DNA of 64,000 bases from Holothuria scabra (Eukaryota > Echinodermata > Holothuroidea > Aspidochirotida > Holothuriidae): positions 21,655,318 to 21,719,317 of the forward strand of contig CM074188.1 in assembly GCA_037179385.1 (NCBI GenBank). The letters run 5' to 3'. The position numbers and the translations under genes are program-made. Of this stretch, positions 1 through 10,047 are shown one piece after another (position 1 is the stretch's first letter; each line of letters starts with the position of its first letter). A model generated the notes under the pieces. It did no database searches. It saw only the letters and a list, made by a program, of their open reading frames with translations, and was not told where the DNA came from.

Positions 1-591
1 TTTATCCCATAGACATCAAATCCCATAAATTAATGATTTACGACATAAGTAATTGGTGTGTTCAGTCCAAAAAGCATTTACTAGATGTGCAATAGTGTGA
101 ACATTACAAATCCAGTTTAGCCAGACCTTAAAACACAACCCCGAGTACCATATAAAGTGAAAAACATAAAATGCAAAATGCCCACGCACACTGTAACGCA
201 TTTGGGAGATTTATGATCGAAACTTTTCGATATGTTGCATTTTGGAGCTAGAGAGCGTTGAATGATAGGGACGTGTTTCACACTGTAAGGTCTCACTTCT
301 CCATTAGAGTAGTGTTCTAGAGCGTCAAGTGCACACCCTCAAAGAAGTAGTCCTTTTAACTCTGGTTTTGAGCAAATTTTGTCAAGATAACCTGCCAGCT
401 GGGTGATGAAAGTCCATGAATATGAAAGGGAAATTGCCAGAGTGTGGATTTTGAAAATTTGGGTAAGATTGATGGTGACTTTGACTGTTTTAAAACTGCT
501 GTCAAATGGCGGAGATTTTCCGTTATGGTGAAGAGCCTAGGGGTGGGTGTACTAAACAAAAAAACTTTAAGCCCTTCTAGGTAGAGGGCCA
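1..591. other. Left flank of the macrosatellite array; no gene seen
   Basis: This AT-rich stretch does not match the 3.16-kb unit in direct orientation. The only structure I can relate to the array is the inverted relic at 231-278. From 592 the sequence aligns with the array unit, starting at CTAACTCCAATACTC. A minus-strand open frame of 81 codons (356-601) and one of 61 codons (16-201) have no recognisable motif and run into the repeat or the window edge, so I do not call them genes. The segment 281-591 lies where the spacer of the foldback element would be, but it does not resemble the array's spacer. Confidence 0.7.
231..278 (-). repeat. Inverted relic of the foldback arm, outside the array
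   Basis: Read on the minus strand, this 48-bp stretch resembles the right arm of the foldback element in each satellite unit (for example about 3976-4023 in copy 2). Both share AAACACGTCCCTATCATTCAA followed by a CTCTCTAGCTC block, with a handful of mismatches. Similarity stops abruptly at 278. On the basis of the array's organisation it sits where a left arm would be, pairing with the right arm at 592 to about 900. It is either the remaining piece of an older foldback copy or a dispersed element of the same family. Confidence 0.6.
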
Positions 592-1908
592 CTAACTCCA
601 ATACTCATGTCCAGGAAAATGTTTACTGACAGACAAAGCACCATAAAAAATTTATGGGATGTTGTTTGTGACTGTGTTACTTACAAAATATGATCATTTT
701 TGCATTCGGATTTTGTAGACAATGAGTTGAAATACATACTGTGCAAAATTCAAGGCAATCTGACCAATTTTAGTGCAATTTTTTATTGTATTACTCCGCT
801 CTGTGAAGTGCCGTTTTTGAGTAGCTATTATGGCGGGAAACAGATCCCTATCATTCAAGGCTCTCTAGCTCAAACTTTCAATGGTCATGGTATGAAAATT
901 TGAAAGTGCCATGAAAGTCGAGATTGTGGGCATGTCCTGGTTAAAAACTTCTACTGGGAGCTAGGGGGCACGGAAGTAGCCTAATTTAGTGTGTAAGTCA
1001 ATGGGATTATATTTAGTGGCCCGCTACTTTTACAGTACATACTGATTATGTCTCAAGAAGAAACGGAAAATTCTGGCTAACAAAGCCACGGTTTCCTGCT
1101 TCGCTTCTGCGCTCCATTTGATATTATAAATATAACAAACCAGCATTTCATGACTGGCGAAAAGTGGGGGACATTCAAGCATTGCAACATTATTCGGGCA
1201 TGTTTCGGACAGCATGGAATACGGTACCAATACTTTCGGATGCGAAAGAAAGGGGGCGTGCGTTTCAGTTGCTCTGAATCCCTTTCTCCGTAACTTTCAC
1301 TTGTACGTCGTGCAGCTGCAGACTTAGGGTACAAGTTAAACATATATTCCAACTGATTTCCAACACTGCAGTAAGTCAGTCGGTAGATCGAATTGACCAA
1401 ATCTCTGGCAAAGAGCCGTTCAGCGAAACCAAACTATGAAACTGCTCCCTAAGGAAGCTACAACCGCTGAGGGAACAAACTTAAGTCTTCACTTACGTCT
1501 TCAATCAAAACTACAAAGGCCACCCCCGCCTCAAAAAGGTATGAACCGTGACTGAGTGTTTTGCTGTTATATTCAGGTTTCTAGTGATTTGCTTAGAGCA
1601 TTTAACAATTTGTAAGGCGTGTAAAAATGTTCATGATAAAACAACACAGTTATCTTTTCAAAGGTGTTATTTCTGTGTCCAGTGTTTCCAAATATAGAAC
1701 TGTCGATTTTTTACAGCTATTTTTCTTTTTCTTTTCTTTTTTATTCCTCCTATATTTTATCGACTCCTTTGCATTCCGACTGTCTTTTTGCTTCTTGTTT
1801 TCTTCACGAGGCTTTCTTTTCCTTATTGATGACCTGCTGTAAACTTTGAAATAATGTTAATATGGACGTTATCATATATAACTAACATGATAAGGTCGGT
1901 CAACGTTA

Positions 1909-1917
1909 CCCCCCCCC
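1909..1917. repeat. Length-variable C-tract of the satellite unit
   Basis: Between GTTA and AAACAAAG each unit has a C-run whose length differs by copy: 9, 13, (7+T+6), (7+T+6), 10, 8, 11, (7+T+6), 10, an interrupted run, 10 and 7 in copies 1-12. A T-run after GACGTTAA varies in the same way from 10 to 15 (14, 14, 15, 14, 10, 12, 12, 12, 14, 13, 12, 14). These tracts account for most of the unit length differences. They may be true slippage or consensus error. Confidence 0.8.
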
Positions 1918-2021
1918 AAACAAAGTGGTTTTCGATGAGTATTATAAATGATTTTTAAATAACTTCCCATTTAAAGATAAATACTATTCCATTTTAACTG
2001 TAATTAGCATTTGATTCGAAA

Positions 2022-2085
2022 GGCCTCAATATGATCAGAAGCCCCGGCTACGAATGTAGCCGGGGCTTCTGATCATATTGAGGCC
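2022..2085. repeat. Perfect 64-bp hairpin, copy 1
   Basis: The left arm 2022-2051 (GGCCTCAATATGATCAG...) and right arm 2056-2085 are exact reverse complements over 30 bp around the loop GAAT (2052-2055). The inner half of the stem is GC-rich (CCCCGGCTAC) and the outer half AT-rich. It lies in non-coding sequence just downstream of the C-run. It could extrude as a cruciform or fold in RNA. The loop is short for a canonical microRNA precursor, and I infer no function. Confidence 0.97.
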
Positions 2086-2103
2086 AAATTTGTATATCTT
2101 TCG

Positions 2104-2151
2104 AGAGCGACTCTTGCTTTTAGTAAAAAGCGCTCTGGAATGAATATTCAT
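2104..2151. repeat. Small stem-loop and 12-bp palindrome just after the hairpin
   Basis: AGAGCG (2104-2109) can pair with CGCTCT (2131-2136), and inside it GCTTTT can pair with AAAAGC around AGTA. Next to it lies the perfect palindrome ATGAATATTCAT (2140-2151). The same arrangement follows the 64-bp hairpin in every full copy, giving about 130 bp of nested dyad symmetry per unit. I assign no function. Confidence 0.6.
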
Positions 2152-3079
2152 AACTCGTCGATGCGAAAAAGCTTTTTTTTTTCTATGGCAACTATTCATT
2201 AAGACTGTTAGGGGGTAGGCTTAAGCACCTAGATGCCTATTGTCCTCGTGGCATGGATTGTTGATTTGTAACAAAGACAGTGGTTCTTTTGAACTTGACC
2301 AAGTCTTCCTTTGTGTACTTATTGCCGTCTCAACATAATACACGCCGTCATCTTACCAAAATGTTATCAAGAGGGAACATTAGGACAACCTTTGCAATAT
2401 ATAACTAAATAGGTTGGGGTCTATCGTCAATTTAATATCAAAGTTGACTAACTGAAGTGCCTCTTATGCTAAACTGTAGGCCATCTAAAGCAATTTTGAG
2501 GAATTTGTGGGATTGAAAACTGGTGAGCATATATTAGCCTAGTGTTTGATGAGTGAGTAAAATAGGCCTGGATAAGGGTACGAAAGCTAAGTTGAGCTCT
2601 ACTAGCAAAACTTCTTTGGGACATGGTTGTAATAAATCGAATTGGTATCAAAGGATAACCTGTCAGCTTTTGGCGCATGGGTGACGTAGATCCTGTCAAA
2701 CTTCGACGAGTGTTTGAGAGGTCATTTTACTCGTTCAAATTAGAGTGTAAGTCATTGTAGATATTATTGCTATCTTTGTAAATATTCGGGAAAATCTTTC
2801 GAAAGAAGTCGTATAGTAAGTTTAAATTTTAGGTAGACCATAAAGCAGCCATCAGCTCCTCAAGTTAATTGACGTTAATTTTTTTTTTTTTTGAAATTTG
2901 TGGCAGTGATAAAGTCAGAAATTGTATTTATAAAGCAAGAGTTATCGCAACACTTATTATATTTCTCTTGGACTCACCCACCAAATCAGGCCCCTTCCCG
3001 GCCCTTAATTTCTTGTACAAGTTTTCACACCTGGAAATACCAACCCTCTGGTTAAAACTCAAACTGTGGGCTCCGCTTT

Positions 3080-4035
3080 TTATTTCATGACCATTGCAAT
3101 TTTCAGCTCAGTAGAGTACCGGAAATGATCGGTAGGCTACGTGTTTCATCATTGTCGATGCTCAAAGGCAAATCATTGATCACACAGAGCAGTTATACAA
3201 TCGACAAATGACACTGAATTTCGTCAATTTTTTCTGAATTTTGCACAGTCTGTATTTCAGCTCATTATCTACGATGTACATTAGAGAAAAATGATCCTGT
3301 TTCATGAGTTACACAGTTAAAAACAACTTCCAAAATTATTTTGAAGCACTTCTTTTTCACGCAATATTTTTCAGTGTAACAATATTTTAATAACTCGCTG
3401 GGTTGTCGAAATTTTGTCCAAAGCAACATTTAATTTAGGGGTAAACTTCATATTTTGTCGAATTATGGCAAATTTAGCAGACCATGAGGAATCCTCAAAC
3501 GGTCGTCATCTCTGCTACGTATCAAGATGGTCAGGTTTTCTCCACGGTTTGCCTTTTTTATTGGTTTCAAACTAGAGAACAAATAGTCAAATGCGGACAC
3601 AATGCAAATATAGACGCTCTCGTTGCGCGGTTGTAGGCTGCATTCGTACTTTGAGGAGCTTGAAACCTTGTCGCGCAAATCTTCGTGCTTCCCCAGTGTT
3701 GAGGTTACGTACTTAGTTAGGAAGCGGACGTCTAACTCCAATACTCGTGCCTGGGAAAATGTTTACTGACAGACAAAACGCCATAAAAATTTGATGGGAT
3801 GTTGTTTCTTACTGTGTAACCGACAAAATAAGATGATTTTTGCATTTGGATTTTGTAGACAATGAGTTGAAATACAGACTGTGCAAAATTCAAGGCAATC
3901 TGACCAATTTTAGTGCCCTTTTTTATGTTATTACTCCGCTCTGCGAAATGCCGTTTTTGAGTAGCTATTATGGCGGGAAACACGTCCCTATCATTCAAGG
4001 CTCTCTAGCTCAAAATTTCAATGGTCGTGGTATGG
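3080..4035. mobile_element. Imperfect foldback (MITE-like) element across the unit junction
   Basis: The left arm (about 3080-3390) and the reverse complement of the right arm (about 3735-4035) are recognisably alike. Shared blocks include GAATTTTGCACAGTCTGTAT, TTACACAGT, and GACCATTG followed by AATTTT. By eye, identity is about two thirds, with small indels. The spacer is about 345 bp. No transposase is present. Such long inverted arms are typical of foldback or non-autonomous DNA elements, but I found no clear target-site duplication. The same structure recurs at the other junctions, starting near 6235, 9396, 12564, 15716, 18870, 22032, 25196, 28352, 31508, 34662 and 37816. Calling it a mobile element is an inference. 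Confidence 0.5.
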
Positions 4036-6886
4036 AAATTTGAAAGTGCCATGAAAGCCGAGATTGTGAGCTTCGATCAGAGGGGTGGCATGTCCTGGTT
4101 GAAAACTTCTACTGGGAGCTAGGGGAACGGAGTAGCCCAATTTAGTGTGTAAGTCAATGAGACTTATAATTAGTGGCCCGCTACTTTTACAGTACATACT
4201 GATTATGTCTCAAGAAGAAACGGAAAATTCTGGCTAACAAAGCCACGGTTTCCTGCTTCGCTTCTGCGCTCCATTTGATATTATAAATATAACAAACCAG
4301 CATTTCATGACTGGCGAAAAGTGGGGGACATTCAAGCATTGCAACATTATTCGGGCATGTTTCGGACAGCATGGAATACGGTACCAATACTTTCGGATGC
4401 GAAAGAAAGGGGCGTGCGTTTCAGTTGCTCTGAATCCCTTTCTCCGTAACTTTCACTTGTACGTCGTGCAGCTGCAGACTTAGGGTACAAGTTAAACATA
4501 TATTCCAACTGATTTCCAACACTGCAGTAAGTCAGTCGGTAGATCGAATTGACCAAATCTCTGGCAAAGAGCCGTTCAGCGAAACCAAACTATGAAACTG
4601 CTCCCTAAGGAAGCTACAACCGCTGAGGGAACAAACTTAAGTCTTCACTTACGTCTTCAATCAAAACTACAAAGGCCACCCCCGCCTCAAAAAGGTATGA
4701 ACCGTGACTGAGTGTTTTGCTGTTATATTCAGGTTTCTAGTGATTTGCTTAGAGCATTTAACAATTTGTAAGGCGTGTAAAAATGTTCATGATAAAACAA
4801 CACAGTTATCTTTTCAAAGGTGTTATTTCTGTGTCCAGTGTTTCCAAATATAGAACTGTCGATTTTTTACAGCTATTTTTCTTTTTCTTTTTTATTCCTC
4901 CTATATTTTATCGACTCCTTTGCATTCCGACTGTCTTTTTGCTTCTTGTTTTCTTCACGAGGCTTTCTTTTCCTTATTGATGACCTGCTGTAAACTTTGA
5001 AATAATGTTAATATGGACGTTATCATATATAACTAACATGATAAGGTCGGTCAACGTTACCCCCCCCCCCCCAAACAAAGTGGTTTTCGATGAGTATTAT
5101 AAATGATTTTTAAATAACTTCCCATTTAAAGATAAATACTATTCCATTTTAACTGTAATTAGCATTTGATTCGAAAGGCCTCAATATGATCAGAAGCCCC
5201 GGCTACGAATGTAGCCGGGGCTTCTGATCATATTGAGGCCAAATTTGTATATCTTTCGAGAGCGACTCTTGCTTTTAGTAAAAAGCGCTCTGGAATGAAT
5301 ATTCATAACTCGTCGATGCGAAAAAGCTTTTTTTTTCTATGGCAACTATTCATTAAGACTGTTAGGGGGTAGGCTTAAGCACCTAGATGCCTATTGTCCT
5401 CGTGGCATGGATTGTTGATTTGTAACAAAGACAGTGGTTCTTTTGAACTTGACCAAGTCTTCCTTTGTGTACTTATTGCCGTCTCAACATAATACACGCC
5501 GTCATCTTACCAAAATGTTATCAAGAGGGAACATTAGGACAACCTTTGCAATATATAACTAAATAGGTTGGGGTCTATCGTCAATTTAATATCAAAGTTG
5601 ACTAACTGAAGTGCCTCTTATGCTAAACTGTAGGCCATCTAAAGCAATTTTGAGGAATTTGTGGGATTGAAAACTGGTGAGCATATATTAGCCTAGTGTT
5701 TGATGAGTGAGTAAAATAGGCCTGGATAAGGGTACGAAAGCTAAGTTGAGCTCTACTAGCAAAACTTCTTTGGGACATGGTTGTAATAAATCGAATTGGT
5801 ATCAAAGGATAACCTGTCAGCTTTTGGCGCATGGGTGACGTAGATCCTGTCAAACTTCGACGAGTGTTTGAGAGGTCATTTTACTCGTTCAAATTAGAGT
5901 GTAAGTCATTGTAGATATTATTGCTATCTTTGTAAATATTCGGGAAAATCTTTCGAAAGAAGTCGTATAGTAAGTTTAAATTTTAGGTAGACCATAAAGC
6001 AGCCATCAGCTCCTCAAGTTAATTGACGTTAATTTTTTTTTTTTTTGAAATTTGTGGCAGTGATAAAGTCAGAAATTGTATTTATAAAGCAAGAGTTATC
6101 GCAACACTTATTATATTTCTCTTGGACTCACCCACCAAATCAGGCCCCTTCCCGGCCCTTAATTTCTTGTACAAGTTTTCACACCTGGAAATACCAACCC
6201 TCTGGTTAAAACTCAAACTGTGGGCTCCGCTTTTTATTTCATGACCATTGCAATTTTCAGCTCAGTAGAGTACCGGAAATGATCGGTAGGCTACGTGTTT
6301 CATCATTGTCGATGCTCAAAGGCAAATCATTGATCACACAGAGCAGTTATACAATCGACAAATGACACTGAATTTCGTCAATTTTTTCTGAATTTTGCAC
6401 AGTCTGTATTTCAGCTCATTATCTACGATGTACATTAGAGAAAAATGATCCTGTTTCATGAGTTACACAGTTAAAAACAACTTCCAAAATTATTTTGAAG
6501 CACTTCTTTTTTCACGCAATATTTTTCAGTGTAACAATATTTTAATAACTCGCTGGGTTGTCGAAATTTTGTCCAAAGCAACATTTAATTTAGGGGTAAA
6601 CTTCATATTTTGTCGAATTATGGCAAATTTAGCAGACCATGAGGAATCCTCAAACGGTCGTCATCTCTGCTACGTATCAAGATGGTCAGGTTTTCTCCAC
6701 GGTTTGCCTTTTTTATTGGTTTCAAACTAGAGAACAAATAGTCAAATGCGGACACAATGCAAATATAGACGCTCTCGTTGCGCGGTTGTAGGCTGCATTC
6801 GTACTTTGAGGAGCTTGAAACCTTGTCGCGCAAATCTTCGTGCTTCCCCAGTGTTGAGGTTACGTACTTAGTTAGGAAGCGGACGT
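3732..6886 (+). repeat. Macrosatellite copy 2 (3155 bp)
   Basis: A full unit in direct orientation, near-identical to its neighbours. Copy-specific marks are a run of 13 C at 5060-5072, loss of one short CTTTT-type step in the pyrimidine tract near 4880-4900, the CTCAAGTTAATTG form shared with copies 1 and 4, and one extra T in the T-run near 6507 shared with copies 7, 8 and 10. No gene is apparent. Confidence 0.96.
5177..5240. repeat. Perfect 64-bp hairpin, copy 2
   Basis: The same 30-bp arms and GAAT loop as in copy 1, with no mismatch. It begins 104 bp after the C-run of 13 ends, so the unit's longest C-tract did not disturb it. Confidence 0.97.
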
Positions 6887-9800
6887 CTAACTCCAATACT
6901 CGTGCCTGGGAAAATGTTTACTGACAGACAAAACGCCATAAAAATTTGATGGGATGTTGTTTCTTACTGTGTAACCGACAAAATAAGATGATTTTTGCAT
7001 TTGGATTTTGTAGACAATGAGTTGAAATACAGACTGTGCAAAATTCAAGGCAATCTGACCAATTTTAGTGCCCTTTTTTATGTTATTACTCCGCTCTGCG
7101 AAATGCCGTTTTTGAGTAGCTATTATGGCGGGAAACACGTCCCTATCATTCAAGGCTCTCTAGCTCAAAATTTCAATGGTCGTGGTATGGAAATTTGAAA
7201 GTGCCATGAAAGCCGAGATTGTGAGCTTCGATCAGAGGGGTGGCATGTCCTGGTTGAAAACTTCTACTGGGAGCTAGGGGAACGGAGTAGCCCAATTTAG
7301 TGTGTAAGTCAATGAGACTTATAATTAGTGGCCCGCTACTTTTACAGTACATACTGATTATGTCTCAAGAAGAAACGGAAAATTCTGGCTAACAAAGCCA
7401 CGGTTTCCTGCTTCGCTTCTGCGCTCCATTTGATATTATAAATATAACAAACCAGCATTTCATGACTGGCGAAAAGTGGGGACCTGCAAGCATTGCAGCA
7501 TTGTTCGGGCATGTTTCGGACAGCATGGAATACGGTACCAATACTTTCGGATGCGAAAGAAAGGGGCGTGCGTTTCAGTTGCTCTGAATCCCTTTCTCCG
7601 TAACTTTCACTTGTACGTCGTGCAGCTGCAGACTTAGGGTACAAGTTAAACATATATTCCAACTGATTTCCAACACTGCAGTAAGTCAGTCGGTAGATCG
7701 AATTGACCAAATCTCTGGCAAAGAGCCGTTCAGCGAAACCAAACTATGAAACTGCTCCCTAAGGAAGCTACAACCGCTGAGGGAACAAACTTAAGTCTTC
7801 ACTTACGTCTTCAATCAAAACTACAAAAGGCCACCCCCCCGCCTCAAAAAGGTATGAACCGTGACTGAGTGTTTTGCTGTTATATTCAGGTTTCTAGTGA
7901 TTTGCTTAGAGCATTTAACAATTTGTAAGGCGTGTAAAAATGTTCATGATAAAACAACACAGTTATCTTTTCAAAGGTGTTATTTCTGTGTCCAGTGTTT
8001 CCAAATATAGAACTGTCGATTTTTTACAGCTATTTTTCTTTTTCTTTTCTTTTTTATTCCTCCTATATTTTATCGACTCCTTTGCATTCCGACTGTCTTT
8101 TTGCTTCTTGTTTTCTTCACGAGGCTTTCTTTTCCTTATTGATGACCTGCTGTAAACTTTGAAATAATGTTAATATGGACGTTATCATATATAACTAACA
8201 TGATAAGGTCGGTCAACGTTACACCCCCCCTCCCCCCAAACAAAGTGGTTTTCGATGAGTATTATAAATGATTTTTAAATAACTTCCCATTTAAAGATAA
8301 ATACTATTCCATTTTAACTGTAATTAGCATTTGATTCGAAAGGCCTCAATATGATCAGAAGCCCCGGCTACGAATGTAGCCGGGGCTTCTGATCATATTG
8401 AGGCCAAATTTGTATATCTTTCGAGAGCGACTCTTGCTTTTAGTAAAAGCGCTCTGGAATGAATATTCATAACTCGTCGATGCGAAAAAGCTTTTTTTTC
8501 TATGGCAACTATTCATTAAGACTGTTAGGGGGTAGGCTTAAGCACCTAGATGCCTATTGTCCTCGTGGCATGGATTGTTGATTTGTAACAAAGACAGTGG
8601 TTCTTTTGAACTTGACCAAGTCTTCCTTTGTGTACTTATTGCCGTCTCAACATAATACACGCCGTCATCTTACCAAAATGTTATCAAGAGGGAACATTAG
8701 GACAACCTTTGCAATATATAACTAAATAGGTTGGGGTCTATCGTCAATTTAATATCAAAGTTGACTAACTGAAGTGCCTCTTATGCTAAACTGTAGGCCA
8801 TCTAAAGCAATTTTGAGGAATTTGTGGGATTGAAAACTGGTGAGCATATATTAGCCTAGTGTTTGATGAGTGAGTAAAATAGGCCTGGATAAGGGTACGA
8901 AAGCTAAGTTGAGCTCTACTAGCAAAACTTCTTTGGGACATGGTTGTAATAAATCGAATTGGTATCAAAGGATAACCTGTCAGCTTTTGGCGCATGGGTG
9001 ACGTAGATCCTGTCAAACTTCGACGAGTGTTTGAGAGGTCATTTTACTCGTTCAAATTAGAGTGTAAGTCATTGTAGATATTATTGCTATCTTTGTAAAT
9101 ATTCGGGAAAATCTTTCGAAAGAAGTCGTATAGTAAGTTTAAATTTTAGGTAGACCATAAAGCAGCCATCAGCTCCTCATTAATTGACGTTAATTTTTTT
9201 TTTTTTTTGAAATTTGTGGCAGTGATAAAGTCAGAAATTGTATTTATAAAGCAAGAGTTATCGCAACACTTATTATATTTCTCTTGGACTCACCCACCAA
9301 ATCAGGCCCCTTCCCGGCCCTTAATTTCTTGTACAAGTTTTCACACCTGGAAATACCAACCCTCTGGTTAAAACTCAAACTGTGGGCTCCGCTTTTTATT
9401 TCATGACCATTGCAATTTTCAGCTCAGTAGAGTACCGGAAATGATCGGTAGGCTACGTGTTTCATCATTGTCGATGCTCAAAGGCAAATCATTGATCACA
9501 CAGAGCAGTTATACAATCGACAAATGACACTGAATTTCGTCAATTTTTTCTGAATTTTGCACAGTCTGTATTTCAGCTCATTATCTACGATGTACATTAG
9601 AGAAAAATGATCCTGTTTCATGAGTTACACAGTTAAAAACAACTTCCAAAATTATTTTGAAGCACTTCTTTTTCACGCAATATTTTTCAGTGTAACAATA
9701 TTTTAATAACTCGCTGGGTTGTCGAAATTTTGTCCAAAGCAACATTTAATTTAGGGGTAAACTTCATATTTTGTCGAATTATGGCAAATTTAGCAGACCA

Positions 9801-10047
9801 TGAGGAATCCTCAAACGGTCGTCATCTCTGCTACGTATCAAGATGGTCAGGTTTTCTCCACGGTTTGCCTTTTTTATTGGTTTCAAACTAGAGAACAAAT
9901 AGTCAAATGCGGACACAATGCAAATATAGACGCTCTCGTTGCGCGGTTGTAGGCTGCATTCGTACTTTGAGGAGCTTGAAACCTTGTCGCGCAAATCTTC
10001 GTGCTTCCCCAGTGTTGAGGTTACGTACTTAGTTAGGAAGCGGACGT
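6887..10047 (+). repeat. Macrosatellite copy 3 (3161 bp)
   Basis: A full unit. It carries a tight cluster of differences at about 7478-7503 (a lost G and several substitutions in roughly 26 bp) not seen in any other copy. The C-tract near 8223 is split by one T (7 C, T, 6 C), a form shared with copies 4 and 8. An A is missing in the AAAAGCGC run near 8447, as in copy 9. No gene is apparent. Confidence 0.96.
8342..8405. repeat. Perfect 64-bp hairpin, copy 3
   Basis: Identical to the copy 1 hairpin, although this copy has a private cluster of changes 840 bp upstream. Confidence 0.97.

Larger units (their letters stand above)
592..3731 (+). repeat. Macrosatellite copy 1 (3140 bp), diverged left edge
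   Basis: This is the first unit of the tandem array. Copy starts are set at CTAACTCC, where the left flank ends. The first 430 bp or so (592 to about 1020) differ from copies 2-13 by many substitutions. They also lack a 16-bp stretch (around GCTTCGATCAGAGG) that the other copies carry near unit position 340. After about 1020 the copy is nearly identical to the others. It has the CTCAAGTTAATTG form near 2855, a run of 9 C near 1909 and a run of 14 T near 2879. The small open frames have no recognisable domains, and I see no gene. Confidence 0.95.

Noticed and set aside
1077..1400. A 107-codon minus-strand frame repeated in many units as a possible gene
   Set aside because: It has no recognisable domain or codon signature. 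In several copies it is replaced by a 66- or 69-codon version through a single G gain or loss, so the frame is not conserved.
1627..1849. Phe/Leu/Ser-rich plus-strand frames (71 and 61 codons) that look like a membrane peptide
   Set aside because: The hydrophobic stretch comes from the TTTTTCTTTTTC pyrimidine tract. Copy 2 loses one step of the tract and the frame changes.
2010..2040. Pol III B-box-like GATTCGAAAGG beside the hairpin
   Set aside because: It matches only the core TTCGA, lacks an A box at proper spacing and has no tRNA-like fold.
3463..3998. Paired minus-strand frames of 92 and 88 codons present in most units
   Set aside because: They lie inside the foldback spacer and right arm and show no known motif. 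The 88-codon frame is broken by one missing T in copy 10. Their recurrence simply reflects the repeat.
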